From NCBI GenBank assembly GCA_017893485.1, contig CM030364.1, positions 247,083,818-247,147,817 on the forward strand: a stretch of 64,000 bases of DNA, in the 5' to 3' direction. Origin of the DNA: Hemerocallis citrina. Lineage: Eukaryota > Streptophyta > Magnoliopsida > Asparagales > Asphodelaceae. The notes under the pieces are model-generated. The model saw only the letters and a program-made list of their open reading frames with translations, was not told where the DNA came from and ran no database searches. Shown piece after piece: positions 11,226-22,854 of the stretch (its first letter is position 1; each line of letters begins with the position of its first letter). The position numbers and the translations under genes were made by a program.

Positions 11226-12167
11226 CAATTTGTACGTGTTGTGCTCATTTTTGTGGCATTTGTGGTGACTTTTGAAGTTGTACGGGTTGTCATTATTTGT
11301 TCATAGTGCCCATTAAGTTATTTGTATGTAAATGGAAATTGCTTGTTTGCTAATTGAACAAAAGTTTCTGTGATTCAATCAGTAAACTCGCTCTTCCCAA
11401 CGGCGAGTTAAGTATGTTTACTCTCACTGTTGGGAAGGCGAGTTTGCTGCTTGTAAATTATTGAATGCTTTTGTTTAGTAAACTCGCCATTCCTAAAAGC
11501 GAGTTCAGTTCTTTCTCTATCGCTCTTAGGAATAGAGAGTTATTATTATGGATCCAACAGAGGCTTTTCGACTCTCTGTGAAATCACAAAAACCCTCACA
11601 GTCGTTGTTCCCAATAGCGCGCTTAGTACATATGTACTCGCTGTTGGGAACAGCGTGCTTGTCAAAGGCAAACTAGTATAAGCACGCTGTTCCCAACAGC
11701 AAGTACGTATGTACTAAGCACGCTATTAGGAACAGCGACTGTGAGGATTTTTGTGATTTCACAGAGAGTCGAAAAGCCTCTGTTGGATCCATAAGAATAA
11801 CTCGCTATTCCCAAGAGCGATAGAGAAAGAACTAAACTCGCTTTTGGGAATGGCGAGTTTATTGAACAAAAGCAACAAAAAATTTACAAGTAGCAAACTC
11901 ACTCTTCCCAACAGCGAGAGTAAACATACTTAACTCGCCATTGGGAAGAGCGAGTTTACTAATTGAATCACAGAAACTATTGTTCAATTAGCAACCAAAT
12001 TCTTTTCTACATACAACACCACAGTTCCTTTGTCTATTACAAACATCCTCATTTACATACACATAAATTAATGGGTAATACGAACACATAATGAGAACCC
12101 ATACAACTTCAAAAGTCACCACAATTGCCACAAACATAATTGCAACAAGCACAAATTGCTTCAAAAT
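11218..12167. repeat. Large near-perfect palindrome (probable head-to-head MULE termini)
   Basis: Inner arms 11341-11660 and 11680-12000 are reverse complements with roughly 93% identity by eye, around a 19-nt loop (11661-11679). Weaker pairing continues outward to about 11218 and 12167 with small indels. The arms carry 20-25-bp hairpin modules of the form CTCGC-CCAAC-GCGAG (for example 11386-11410 and 11483-11508) and a 45-bp core with GGATCCAACAGAGGCTTTT. No ORF fits. A transcript through it would be a long hairpin. It could be two abutting terminal inverted repeats or an inverted duplication of one. 12168-12449 is AT-rich 3' flank of the PMD gene. Confidence 0.85.
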
Positions 12168-12449
12168 ATTAATACAAGCCGGAACATGGTAAAGGATCAT
12201 AACTTGGTTAACATAAGGAAACAACACAACTACATACAATATGAAAACATGACAACTTCATACTAATTTGACATCTTTCATACTAAACGAAACCATCAAA
12301 TACACAACTTCATAAGATTTCATCAAGTTCACAACCACATCTTTAGAACCCAAATTTACAAATTTCCTATCTCGGCGTGTACCTAGTTGTCTGTTTACAA
12401 TGTCGGTGCGTGACAGCTTTCCACTTTTTTGGAGTTGGGGTCTTTTGTG

Positions 12450-12655
12450 TTATTTGAGATACGAGAAGTTCGTCGGCTTGAGATACTCTATGGAGTTCGG
12501 AACCTTGCCCCTAATCTTCTTCGGTTGAATCTCTTGTTCAGGTTGTGTTGGCGCAGTGGGAGGCGGTGCACGCCCACGCTGACTTGACAAACGATGTGCT
12601 TCCATAAATGCATCGAATGCAGGCCCCTCACCAACAATATCAAGAGATCGATTAC
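12450..12655 (-). pseudogene. Plant mobile domain (PMD) gene, 3' exon end
   Basis: On the minus strand this continues the PMD frame from 22855 after removal of the Athila element and one copy of ATTAC. The joined reading across the insertion is in frame. It encodes a short C-terminal tail (SLDIVGEGPAFDAFMEAHRL, then a Pro/Gln-rich segment) and ends at the TAA at 12452-12450. The tail has no named domain. The fit across the TSD is the evidence that it is one gene. Confidence 0.8.
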
Positions 12656-14254
12656 TGATGAATCCAATATTATTCACATTTAGGAGCAATAATTTTACTG
12701 CAATTGGACATTTAAATGCTCTATATGTGGTATTTTACTCTTAATTTCTCTTTTCCGCAGGAAACAGCCTAAAGCAGTAAAACGAAGCAGATTCAGGATT
12801 TTAAGGATGGTACACAGAAACTGCAGGGCATAAGTCGACTGGTGCTTCCAACAGGCGACTGAACAGAGAGGCTGACGATGCTCGGCACAGTCGACTTACT
12901 CCAGAGACAGTCAGCTTGACTGGTGATCATGAATCTACAGATGTCTCGACACAGTCGACTGATGACAAAACCAGTCGACTGGTATTCAGCCGAGTCAGAA
13001 GATAAGAACAGATGAAGATGCATCCTCATCCAAATCCGAAGCAAGATTAAGTTATCCACACCCAGGTTGTCTACAAATAACAACTCTTCATTAATTAAGA
13101 TGGGGAACCAGGATTGGCAAGTGAGAAGATCGACTCAGATCTATATTCAACATGTAAAGAGATAGAATTGAAATCTGCAGATGTGGGCAAAAGAAGTTAT
13201 AAAAAGGCTGAAATAAGAAGTGAAGGGTATCACGGAATCTGGGAATCATCAATCATCAACCACAGGCATTGTTCTCTCAGCATCGAAGAAAGAAGGAGAT
13301 CAAGTACACTGAAGGGGACGAGCCAGTCGACTGAGTGACAGCCAATCGACTTATCTGGCCGAACATCATCAGTTTATTTCTTCTCTTTCTAGTTTTTATT
13401 TTAATCATGTATTCGAAACTGTTAGTCATTAAAAGTTTTATTATGTGGAACTAATTTCATAGTTGGGTAGATTGAAACCGTAGTCATGTAATGCTATATT
13501 ATTCTGAATGCTACTCTATTACTTATTGATTAAACCTGATTGAACTGGTATAGATTTATAATAATCAAACTTGTTCAGAAGTCTAAGAGCAGTCGACTGA
13601 GAGTGACAGCAAGTCGACTACCATGCAGAACCTGAGTTTATCAAGTTTGCGTATTATAAATCTGAATCTGTTATATGAGTATAGAGACAACCCGTATCTC
13701 GTGCTCATAGCTTGTAACACAGGAATCTTTAGGGATTCTTGGTTTAATCAACTTGAAGGATCTAGATCGGATACCAATTTCTAGAACTTCGAGTGTTTGT
13801 TCGTTTCCATCGTTCCTATGTTTTCCTTAAGTGCAACTTACTAGATACCATGCTAAATACTTAAGGAAAGAAACGAATTAGAGTAGATACCATGCCTAAT
13901 TCTTGGCTTAGGGAAACAATAACTTTAAGGAGTAGATACCATGCCCTTAAAGGAACAAACATAAGTAATTAGAGTAGTATAGAAGGTGACTTAGCATTAT
14001 TGACTATAGGTGGAGATCAAAGCCCAACTACTTAATAGATATTTGTGATTCAGAACTACTTGATCTAGTTTTATCATTTCTTTTGGAACAACACTTTAAG
14101 ATTCTTATTTTATTGGTTAGTAAGTTAATTTCTACAATCTCTGTGGGATCGACCCTTGCTTGTCACTACGCTTCTATAAACGATTCGTACACTTGCGAGG
14201 TTTTAATTTGTGTCTAGTTTATCTATTTAGTTAGATCATCTAGATTGCACAACA
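12656..14254 (+). repeat. Athila 5' LTR (1599 bp)
   Basis: The LTR begins TGATGAATCC and ends TGCACAACA. It carries seven GTCGAC sites in AGTCGACT contexts (12834, 12890, 12954, 12974, 13326, 13592, 13613) and three copies of TAGATACCATGC (near 13850, 13885 and 13932). The 3' end has the GTGGGATCGACCC segment common in Athila/Tat LTRs. The short ORFs within it, repeated in the 3' LTR, are not taken as genes. Confidence 0.95.
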
Positions 14255-14260
14255 AGTTTT

Positions 14261-14278
14261 TGGCGCCATTGCCGGGGA
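14261..14278 (+). other. Athila primer binding site (tRNA-Asp type)
   Basis: TGGCGCCATTGCCGGGGA begins 6 bp after the LTR. It matches the complement of the plant tRNA-Asp 3' end except for one base (A where G is usual, at position 8). Confidence 0.88.
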
Positions 14279-14375
14279 TTGTTTAGTATTTTAACTTACA
14301 AATCAGTAAAATAGTTTTCATTTTTTTTTCTTTTATTAATAAATATTTTTCTTTTAGGTTACAGGATTCTGGTGA

Positions 14376-17300
14376 ATGCACGGGAGACGATCACTTCGTC
14401 CAGAGCTACTACCTATTGACGCAGAAACAGAACGCACATTGCATAGACTAGGTCGGTTGTCTGCAACAAACCAGTCGACTGGTGCACGGAACAAGTCGAC
14501 TGCACAGAGATCCAATTCACAAGCAGCAATGGCTGAGAAAGTACCAAATCGAGTACCAATGCAGGACAAATTCACACCTAAGAATATTGAGCAACCTTCC
14601 TGCATTGCTTATCAACCTAATGTTACAGAGAATATGCATCTATCTCCCCAATTACTTAGCATGGTTCCCCACTTTAGTGGCAAACCAGACGAGGAGCCTC
14701 ACCTCCATCTGCAAGACTTCTTTGATCTTTGCAGAACACAAAGCGTCCAAGGACTTACCCCTGAACAAATCAGGTTAATCTTGTTTCCATTCTCTTTAAA
14801 ACTTAATGCTAAATTGTGGTATAATTCTTTGGAACCAGGATCAATTAATTCATGGGAGCAATTGGCAACAAAATTCTTGAAAGAATTCTTTCCAGCCCAG
14901 AAAACCAAACAACTAAAAAGTGAGATTCAACTCTTCCAACAAAAAGATGGAGATTTATTCTTCGAAGCATGGAAGGACTTCAAGAACAAGCTTCTCAAGT
15001 GTCCTACGCACAACATGCCTAAGGATGATCAGGTACAAGCATTTTATGAGGGTTTAAATGATACTAATAAGGCAATTGTGGATTCAGCTTGCAACGGGAT
15101 CTTGATGAGGAAAAGTGGTGAGGAGGCCATCGAATTATTTGAAGAACTCAGCGAGAACCCACAGAAATTCTCAACAAGGAGAAGAGGCATTTCTAAAAAA
15201 CAGGGAGTTTACGAAATTTCTGGTAGTAATAACATACAATTAGAAATGGTAAACATGAACAAAAAAATTGATATGCTTGTTAATGCAATGACAACAATGG
15301 GCAGTGTAAAAAATCAAACAAAAGAAATTTGTGCAATTTGTTCTCATTTTGATCATACGACTGATACGTGTCCCATGTCTTCTTTCACAGATCAGGAGCA
15401 TGCAAATTATGTGGGACAAGGAGTGTTTCCACCAAAGAACAACCCCTTCTCGAACACATACAACCCAGGGTGGAGGAACCATCCAAATTTCTCATGGAGC
15501 AACAATCAAGGCACTCAATCTTCACAAGGACATGCACAGAACTTCCAGATGGGAAGTGGGTATGATCGGCCAAGTCAAGAACAGAAGAAGTTGGATTTTG
15601 AATCCACCGTTCTTCAATTGCTCCAACAACAACATCAAACAAGCAACCAACAAGGGCAGGCAATTCAGAAATTGGAAACCCAAATCGGTCAAATCGCGAA
15701 GGAGTTGAGTGAAAGAAAGGCAGGAGAACTCCCATCACAAACTATACCCAACCCTAAAGGCCAAGAACAGCTCAAATCAGTAACAACCCTAAGAAATGGT
15801 AAGATAATTGACAGCAAGGTTGGAACACACGCAGACGAATCAGACACACAACCATCAAAAGTGTTGGGATCTAACAAGGTAAGTGAAAAAGAAAGGACAG
15901 TTTTGCCACCATTCCCTCAAAGGTTAGTCAAGCAAAAGAAAAAACAACATTTACTTGATATCTTTGAAACTCTCAGAAAGGTAGAAATTAATATCACCCT
16001 ACTTGATGCTATTAAACAAATTCCTTCTTATGCCAAATTTTTGAAAGAATGTTGTACTCACAAAAGAACATTTCAGGTTAGGGAGGATGTGGCTTTGACA
16101 GAGGAAGTGAGCGCCATTTTGTTAAGGAAATTACCTCCTAAACTGAAGGACCCAGGTAGTTTTACCATTCCTTGCAGGGTTGGTGAGCACTTCTTTGAAA
16201 AGGCACTGCTAGACTTGGGGGCAAGCATCAATCTTCTTCCTTACTCTGTTTACGAAAAGCTAGGATTGGGGGAACTCAAACCAACATCCATTACTTTGCA
16301 GTTGGCTGATCGCAGCATCAGAAGACCTAGAGGTATTTTGGAAGATGTCCTAGTTCAGGTAAATGATTTCATTTTGCCTGCAGATTTTGTTGTGTTGGAT
16401 ATGGAGGACTCTTCAATGCCATCTTCTTTACCGATCATTTTAGGTAGTCCCTTTATGAGTACGGCTGATATAAAAATTTGTGTTAAAAAGGGTACTATAA
16501 GTATGAAAATAAATGGAGAAAATGTTGAATTTAAAATGTTTGATGCACTGAAATTACCACATGATGATCATGAATGTTATAATATTGATGTGGTACAGGA
16601 GATTGTTGATCAAACATTTCAGGTACATAGCATTGAACCACTACAAACCACAATTACACAATCTCTAACATTGTCTCATGTTGAACAGGAATACGATGAC
16701 TGGAGGATTGCAGAGACAGTACATTACCTTGAAACTCCAAAATCATATTCAGGTAAGCTTGCACCTGCATTTGAAAATCTTGTGTCTGATAACACTTCTA
16801 TTTCCTCAATACCAGTCGACTGGTTTTGTAACCAGTCGACTGTTACCAGGACACCAGACGTGGAGCTTAAGCCGCTGCCTGAACATCTGAAGCACGCATA
16901 TTTGGGTGAGAACCAGACGCTACCTGTGATAGTTGCTGTAAATTTGAGTGCACAAGAAGAAGATAAGCTGCTAAGGGTACTGCGAGAACACAAGGGTGCA
17001 ATAGGATGGACCATTGCAGACATCAAGCGAATAAGTCCATCCAAATGCATGCATAAAATACTTCTTGAAGACAATGCAAAACCTAGCAGGGAAGCACAGA
17101 GAAGGCTTAATCCACACATGAAGGAAGTGGTAAGAACAGAGGTCTTGAAGCTACTAGATGTTGGTATCATCTACCCTATCTCAGATAGCAAATGGGTGAG
17201 CCCTATACATGTAGTGCCTAAGAAAAGTGGAGTCACAGTGGTGAAGAATGAAGAGAATGAGCTTATCCCTACGAGAGTGACCACAGGATGGAGGGTATGC

Positions 17301-19766
17301 ATTGACTACAGGAAGCTGAATAACGAAACCAGGAAAGATCACTTCCCTCTTCCTTTTATTGATCAAATGTTAGAAAGATTAGCAGGATATAGTCATTATT
17401 GTTTTTTAGATGGTTATAGTGGCTATAATCAAATTGCTATTGCTCCAGAAGATCAAGAAAAGACCACTTTTACATGCCCTTTTGGTACTTTTGCATACAG
17501 GAGGATGCCCTTTGGATTGTGCAACGCACCAGCTACATTTCAGAGATGCATGATGAGTATATTTTCAGACATGGTGGAAAGGTTCATCGAGGTATTTATG
17601 GATGATTTTAGTGTTTTTGGATCTTGTTTTGATGAATGCCTTAACCATTTGCAGCTTGTACTTAAGAGATGTGAAGAATGCAATTTAGTGCTGAATTGGG
17701 AAAAGTGCCATTTTATGGTACAACAAGGTATTATCTTGGGACATGTGGTGTCAAAAAGGGGCATAGAGGTGAACAAGGCAAAAATTGACATCATATCAAA
17801 ACTACCCCCTCCTACTACAGTCAAGGGTGTAAGGAGTTTTCTTGGACATGCAGGGTTCTATAGAAGATTTATAAAAGATTTCTCCAAAATCTCCAGACCC
17901 CTTTGTGAATTTTTGGCTAAGGATGTTGAGTTTGCATGGACAGAAGAGTGCACAAATGCTTTCATTACATTGAAAAATCTTCTCATTTCTGCACCTATTA
18001 TCATGGTACCAGATTGGAACCATCATTTCGAGCTTATGTGTGATGCAAGTGATTATGCTTTGGGAGCTGTTTTAGGTCAGAGAATCAATAAGGTACCTCA
18101 TGCTATTTACTATGCTTCTCAAACTTTAAATGATGCACAGCTTAATTATTCTACTACTGAAAAAGAAATGTTAGCTGTCATTTTTGCTGTAGAGAAGTTT
18201 AGATCATATTTGATTGGATCTAAAGTCATTATTTTCACTGACCATGCTGCTTTGAGATATTTGTTTGCTAAAAAGGATGCTAAGCCTAGGTTGATCAGAT
18301 GGGTGCTGTTGCTTTAAGAATTCGACCGTGAGATTAGAGACAAGAAAGGAAGTGACAATGTTGTGGCAGATCACTTGTCCAGATTACAGCATAAGGAAGA
18401 AAGAATTGTGCCCCCACTTAATGAAAATTTCCCAGATGAAAATTTATTTGAAATAAATATACAACTTCCATGGTTTGCAGATATTGTAAATTATCTCACT
18501 GCTCATGTTTTCCCTCCAGGTATGACAAGTCAAGAAAGAAAGAGACTGGTGGCCATGTGCAAGCACTATTATTGGGATGATCCTTATTTGTTCAAATTCT
18601 GCCCTGATCAAATTATAAGAAGATGTGTGGCAGAAGAAGAGCAAATGAGTATTCTACAACATTGCCACCAATATGCATGTGGAGGACACTTTGGACCAAA
18701 AAGAACAGCACTTAAGGTATTACAATCTGGTTTTTATTGGCCTAATGTATTCAAAGATGCTTTTTCTTTTTACAGGACTTGTGACAAATGCTAGAGGACA
18801 GGCAACATCTCTTCTAGAAATCAAATGCCACTGCAAAACATCCAAGTAATCGAGCTTTTTGATGTTTGGGGAATCGACTTCATGGGTCCCTTTCCTAACT
18901 CATTTGGTTATTTATATATTCTTGTGGGTGTAGATTATGTGTCTAAATGGGTCGAGGCTGTCCCCTCAAAAACTAATGATCACAAAGTTGTTGTCAAGTT
19001 TTTGCAGGAAAACATCTTCACCCGGTTCGGTACACCACGAGCAATAATTAGTGCTGGAGGTAGCCACTTCAATAATTTTCCATTTGCTTCTTTGATGAAG
19101 AAATATGGGATTACACATAGAGTGGGTACTCCATATCACCCTCAAACCAGTGGGCAAGTGGAGATTAGCAACAAAGAGATCAAGAACATTCTGGAAAAGA
19201 CAGTAAATACAAGTAGAAGGGATTGGTCACTATGCTTGAATGATGCATTATGGGCCTACAGAACTGCATACAAGACACCCATCGGCATGTCACCGTACCG
19301 TCTGGTTTTTGGAGAGGCCTGTCATCTGCCAGTGGAGTTGGAACACAAACCTTATTGGGCCATTAAAAGGTTCAATTTTGATATGAAACAAGCAGGTGAC
19401 AAAAGAAGATTGCAACTGAACGAGCTTGAAGAATTGAGGCACGACGCATATGAAAATGCAAAGTTGTACAAAGAAAGGACCAAGATGTACCATGATAAAC
19501 AGCTAGCAAGGAAGAAGTTTTATGAAGGACAAAAGGTATTGATATACAACTCAAGATTAAGACTCTTTCAAGGCAAGCTTATGTCACGATGGTATGGCCC
19601 ATACATTGTTACAAAAGTCTTTCCACATGGAGCGTTGGAGGTTCATAGCAAAGAGAAAAATCAAACATTCAAGGTGAACGGGCATAGGGCAAAGCCGTAT
19701 ATTGAGATGAGTCTTGATCCGCAAGAGGAAGATGTGAATCTTCAAACTATTCAATACATTGCATGA
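14376..19766 (+). pseudogene. Athila gag-pol, one frame with two in-frame stops
   Basis: A single frame of about 1796 codons encodes, in order: gag domain (about residues 130-260), a CCHC-like knuckle (near 320), protease (LDLGASINLLP near 612), RT (about 940-1110, active-site FMDDF near 1074), RNase H (MCDASDYALG near 1220), integrase zinc finger (near 1428-1472) and integrase core (near 1499-1596), plus a C-terminal domain. Stops are a TAA at 18315-18317 and a TAG at 18792-18794, both where the family usually has glutamine. The second acidic residue of the DD35E triad is Ala (codon 19053-19055, SAGGSHF); the Glu 36 residues later is present. The start is the ATG at 14376; a later ATG at 14529 is possible. 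The polyprotein could not have produced working integrase as it stands. Confidence 0.95.
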
Positions 19767-21257
19767 ACTCATCAAGTCTAGCTGAAGACGGGAAACACAG
19801 CGCTTATTGGGAGGCAACCCAATTTTCAGGGGAGTACTTACACTTTCTCTTTATTTTTTTTTATTAGTTTTTTTTTTTTTTATTCCTTCAAACCGGATGG
19901 TAACATATGCCTATTTTAAATTTTTATTTCAAACATTGAGGACAATGTTACATCTAAGTTTGGGGGTAGTTAGTCACATTTGGAGTCTCTTGATGTTGAG
20001 TCTTTTCTAACCACAATGATGAGAAATGAGCTCAGTTACTATAGGTAAAGAGTGGAGAACTAGTATTAAGTGTGGTCTTTACCTTTAAAAATGTTAATAA
20101 CTTATCATATGGATCATACTTGGAACTTTCATTCATTTGGCTATGTCAATTTAACGAATTGTGAAAGAGAATAGCAAGTTCAACTGTGAGTAAACTTAAC
20201 TACACAAATTGTGAGTTTTTGAGCCTTATTTATTTCTTTTGAGAGAGCCACACACTTGAAGATCTCAGTTGACTGCATTCTTGAGATGATCTAGAACTTG
20301 TTTTTGCTACTTTTTGAAACTTAGTTGGTTTTTGCATAAAAACTTGGAAATGATTAAGGCACCTAAAATTCTATCACCAAAGACAAATAGCCTACCCAAC
20401 ATCAATTATCCACTAGTTACCCCTTTGAAGCCTATAAAAGCTTTCTTTTTGTAAGACACATCATCCTTAACCAAAGACTAGATGAATAGGTCACCTTACC
20501 TATATCTATTGAGTTAGTAGAACAAGAATTGTAAAAGAGATGTGGTATGACAAGACGAAGGGGATGAAAATATAAAGAAGAGTTGGAGGATTTGTCATAA
20601 GAAAAAATGAAAAGTTGTAAATTGCTGAGTTATGGATGGGGGAAAGGTGTTGGTAGAAATAAAGTATAGGCCTGTTATATATGGCCTAAAAAAAAAAAAA
20701 AAAAAAAAATCTCTTAGAACAACACAAGTTGCTCTACTAATTCTTTAGAATTTTGTTTTCCTTTTCCCTTCAATTGTTTAAACCCTCACCCATGGCCCCA
20801 TTACAACCTATAAAAGACCTTTTGATCCAAGTAACATGCAAATCAATGGTGTGAAGATATAATAGCAAGATCAAGCATATGGTTTCATCCAAGTAATGAA
20901 AGTTGTCACGAGATCTAATTTGAATGTCCCATGTCAATGAGAGCTATATTTCTTTGTGAGTGTATACCATGGTGAGAATTTGGAGTTGAAATATAGTTGA
21001 GCTTGCTAACCTTAATCATGATTATGTTGCAGAGGCATTGGCCATACTATTATTTGATATTCAAGTTAAGTATTCGTGTGAATAAGTGATTAACATTTGA
21101 ATCAAAACTTGTTTAGACCTATCTTAATGCTTATTCTAACCTTGACACTTAATGTAGCAAGTTCTCTGAGGAAAATGTTGGAAGGGTCAAGATGTTCAAG
21201 AGATGCTTGTAGTTTAATTTTGCTTGAGGACAAGCAAAAGCTAAGTTTGGGGGTATT
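19767..21257 (+). other. Athila 3' untranslated region with two purine tracts
   Basis: There is no ORF of note. T-runs lie near 19855-19880 and an A20-type run near 20690-20709. The polypurine tract CTAAGTTTGGGGGTA at 21241-21255 abuts the 3' LTR at 21258. A second copy of the same 15-mer is at 19954-19968; both follow GAGGACAA closely. Confidence 0.8.
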
Positions 21258-22854
21258 TGATGAATCCAATATTATTCACATTTAGGAGCAATAATCTTAC
21301 TGCAATTGGACATTTAAATACTCTATATGTGGTATTTTACTCTTAATTTCTCTTTTCCGTAGGAAACGGCCTAAAGCAGCAAAACGAAGCAGATTCAGGA
21401 TTTTGAGGATGGTACACAGAAACTGCAGGGCATAAGTCGACTGGTGCTTCCAACAGGCGACTGAACAGAGAGGCTGACGATGCTTGGCACAGTCGACTTA
21501 CTCTAGAGACAGTCGGCTTGACTGGTGATCATGAATCTACAGATGTCTCGACACAGTCGACTGATGACAAAACCAGTCGACTGGTATTCAGCCGAGTCAG
21601 AAGATAAGAACAGATGAAGATGCATCCTCATCCAAATCCGAAGCAAGATTAAGTTATCCACACCCAGGTTGTCTGCAAATAACAACTCTTCATTAATTAA
21701 GATGGGGAACCAGGATTGGCAAGTGAGAAGATCGACTCAGATCTATTCAACATGTAAAGAGATAGAATTGAAATCTGCAGATGTGGGCAAAAGAAGTTAT
21801 AAAAAGGCTGAAATAAGAAGTGAAGGGTATCACGGAATCTGGGAATCATCAATCATCAACCACAGGCATTGTTCTCTCAGCATCGAAGAAAGAAGGAGAT
21901 CAAGTACACTGAAGGGGACGAGCCAGTCGACTGAGTGACAGCCAGTCGACTTATCTGGCCGAACATCATCAGTTTATTTCTTCTCTTTCTAGTTTTTATT
22001 TTAATCATGTATTCGAAACTGTTAGTCATTAAAAGTTTTATTATGTGGAACTAATTTCATAGTTGGGTAGATTGAAACCGTAGTCATGTAATGCTATATT
22101 ATTCTGAATGCTACTCTATTACTTATTGATTAAACCTAATTGAACTGGTATAGATTTATAATAATCAAACTTGTTCAGAAGTCTAAGAGCAGTCGACTGA
22201 GAGTGACAACAAGTCGACTGCCATGCAGAACCTGAGTTTATCAAGTTTGCGTATTATAAATCTGAATCTGTTATATGAGCATAGAGACAACCCGTATCTC
22301 GTGCTCATAGCTTGTAACACAGGAATCTTTAGGGATTCTTGGTTTAATCAACTTGAAGGATCTTGATCTGATACCAATTTCTAGAACTTCGAGTGTTTGT
22401 TCGTTTCCATCGTTCCTATGTTTTCCTTAAGTGCAACTTAGTAGATACCATGCTAAATACTTAAGAAAAGAAACGAATTAGAGTAGATACCATGCCTAAT
22501 TCTTGGCTTAGGGAAACAATTACTTTAAGGAGTAGATACCATGCCCTTAAAGGAACAAACATAAGTAATTAGAGTAGTATAGAAGGTGACTTAGCATTAT
22601 TGACTATAGGTGGAGATCAAAGTCCAACTACTTAATAGATATTTGTGATTCAGAACTACTTGATCTAGTTTTATCATTTCTTTTGGAACAATACTTTAAG
22701 ATTCTTATTTTATTGGTTAGTAAGTTAATTTCTACAATCTCTGTGGGATCGACCCTTGCTTGTCACTACGCTTCTATAAACGATTCGTACACTTGCGAGG
22801 TTTTAATTTGTGTCTAGTTTATCTATTTAGTTAGATCATCTAGATTGCACAACA
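21258..22854 (+). repeat. Athila 3' LTR (1597 bp)
   Basis: It is colinear with 12656-14254 and differs by about 23 substitutions and a 2-bp deletion near 21744. One extra GTCGAC site is intact here (near 21944) that is AATCGAC in the 5' LTR. It is followed by the ATTAC target duplication. Confidence 0.95.

Larger units (their letters stand above)
12656..22854 (+). mobile_element. Complete Athila-type Ty3/gypsy retrotransposon (10.2 kb)
   Basis: Two LTRs (12656-14254 and 21258-22854), a tRNA-Asp-type primer site, one gag-pol frame, a purine tract before the 3' LTR and a perfect 5-bp target duplication (ATTAC at 12651-12655 and 22855-22859) define the element. By-eye comparison gives about 23 substitutions in 1.6 kb between LTRs, mostly transitions. 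There is no env-like ORF in the ~1.5 kb after pol, although many Athila elements carry one. It interrupts the last coding part of the PMD gene. Confidence 0.97.

Noticed and set aside
12793..13338. Short frames in the Athila LTR, repeated at 21503-21938
   Set aside because: They are LTR sequence, have no domain, and the frame differs between copies by a 2-bp deletion.
15240..15877. Minus-strand frames opposite Athila gag
   Set aside because: Shadow frames of the gag gene with no independent support.
19767..21240. Env-like gene after Athila pol
   Set aside because: No frame longer than about 70 codons and no signal or transmembrane pattern.
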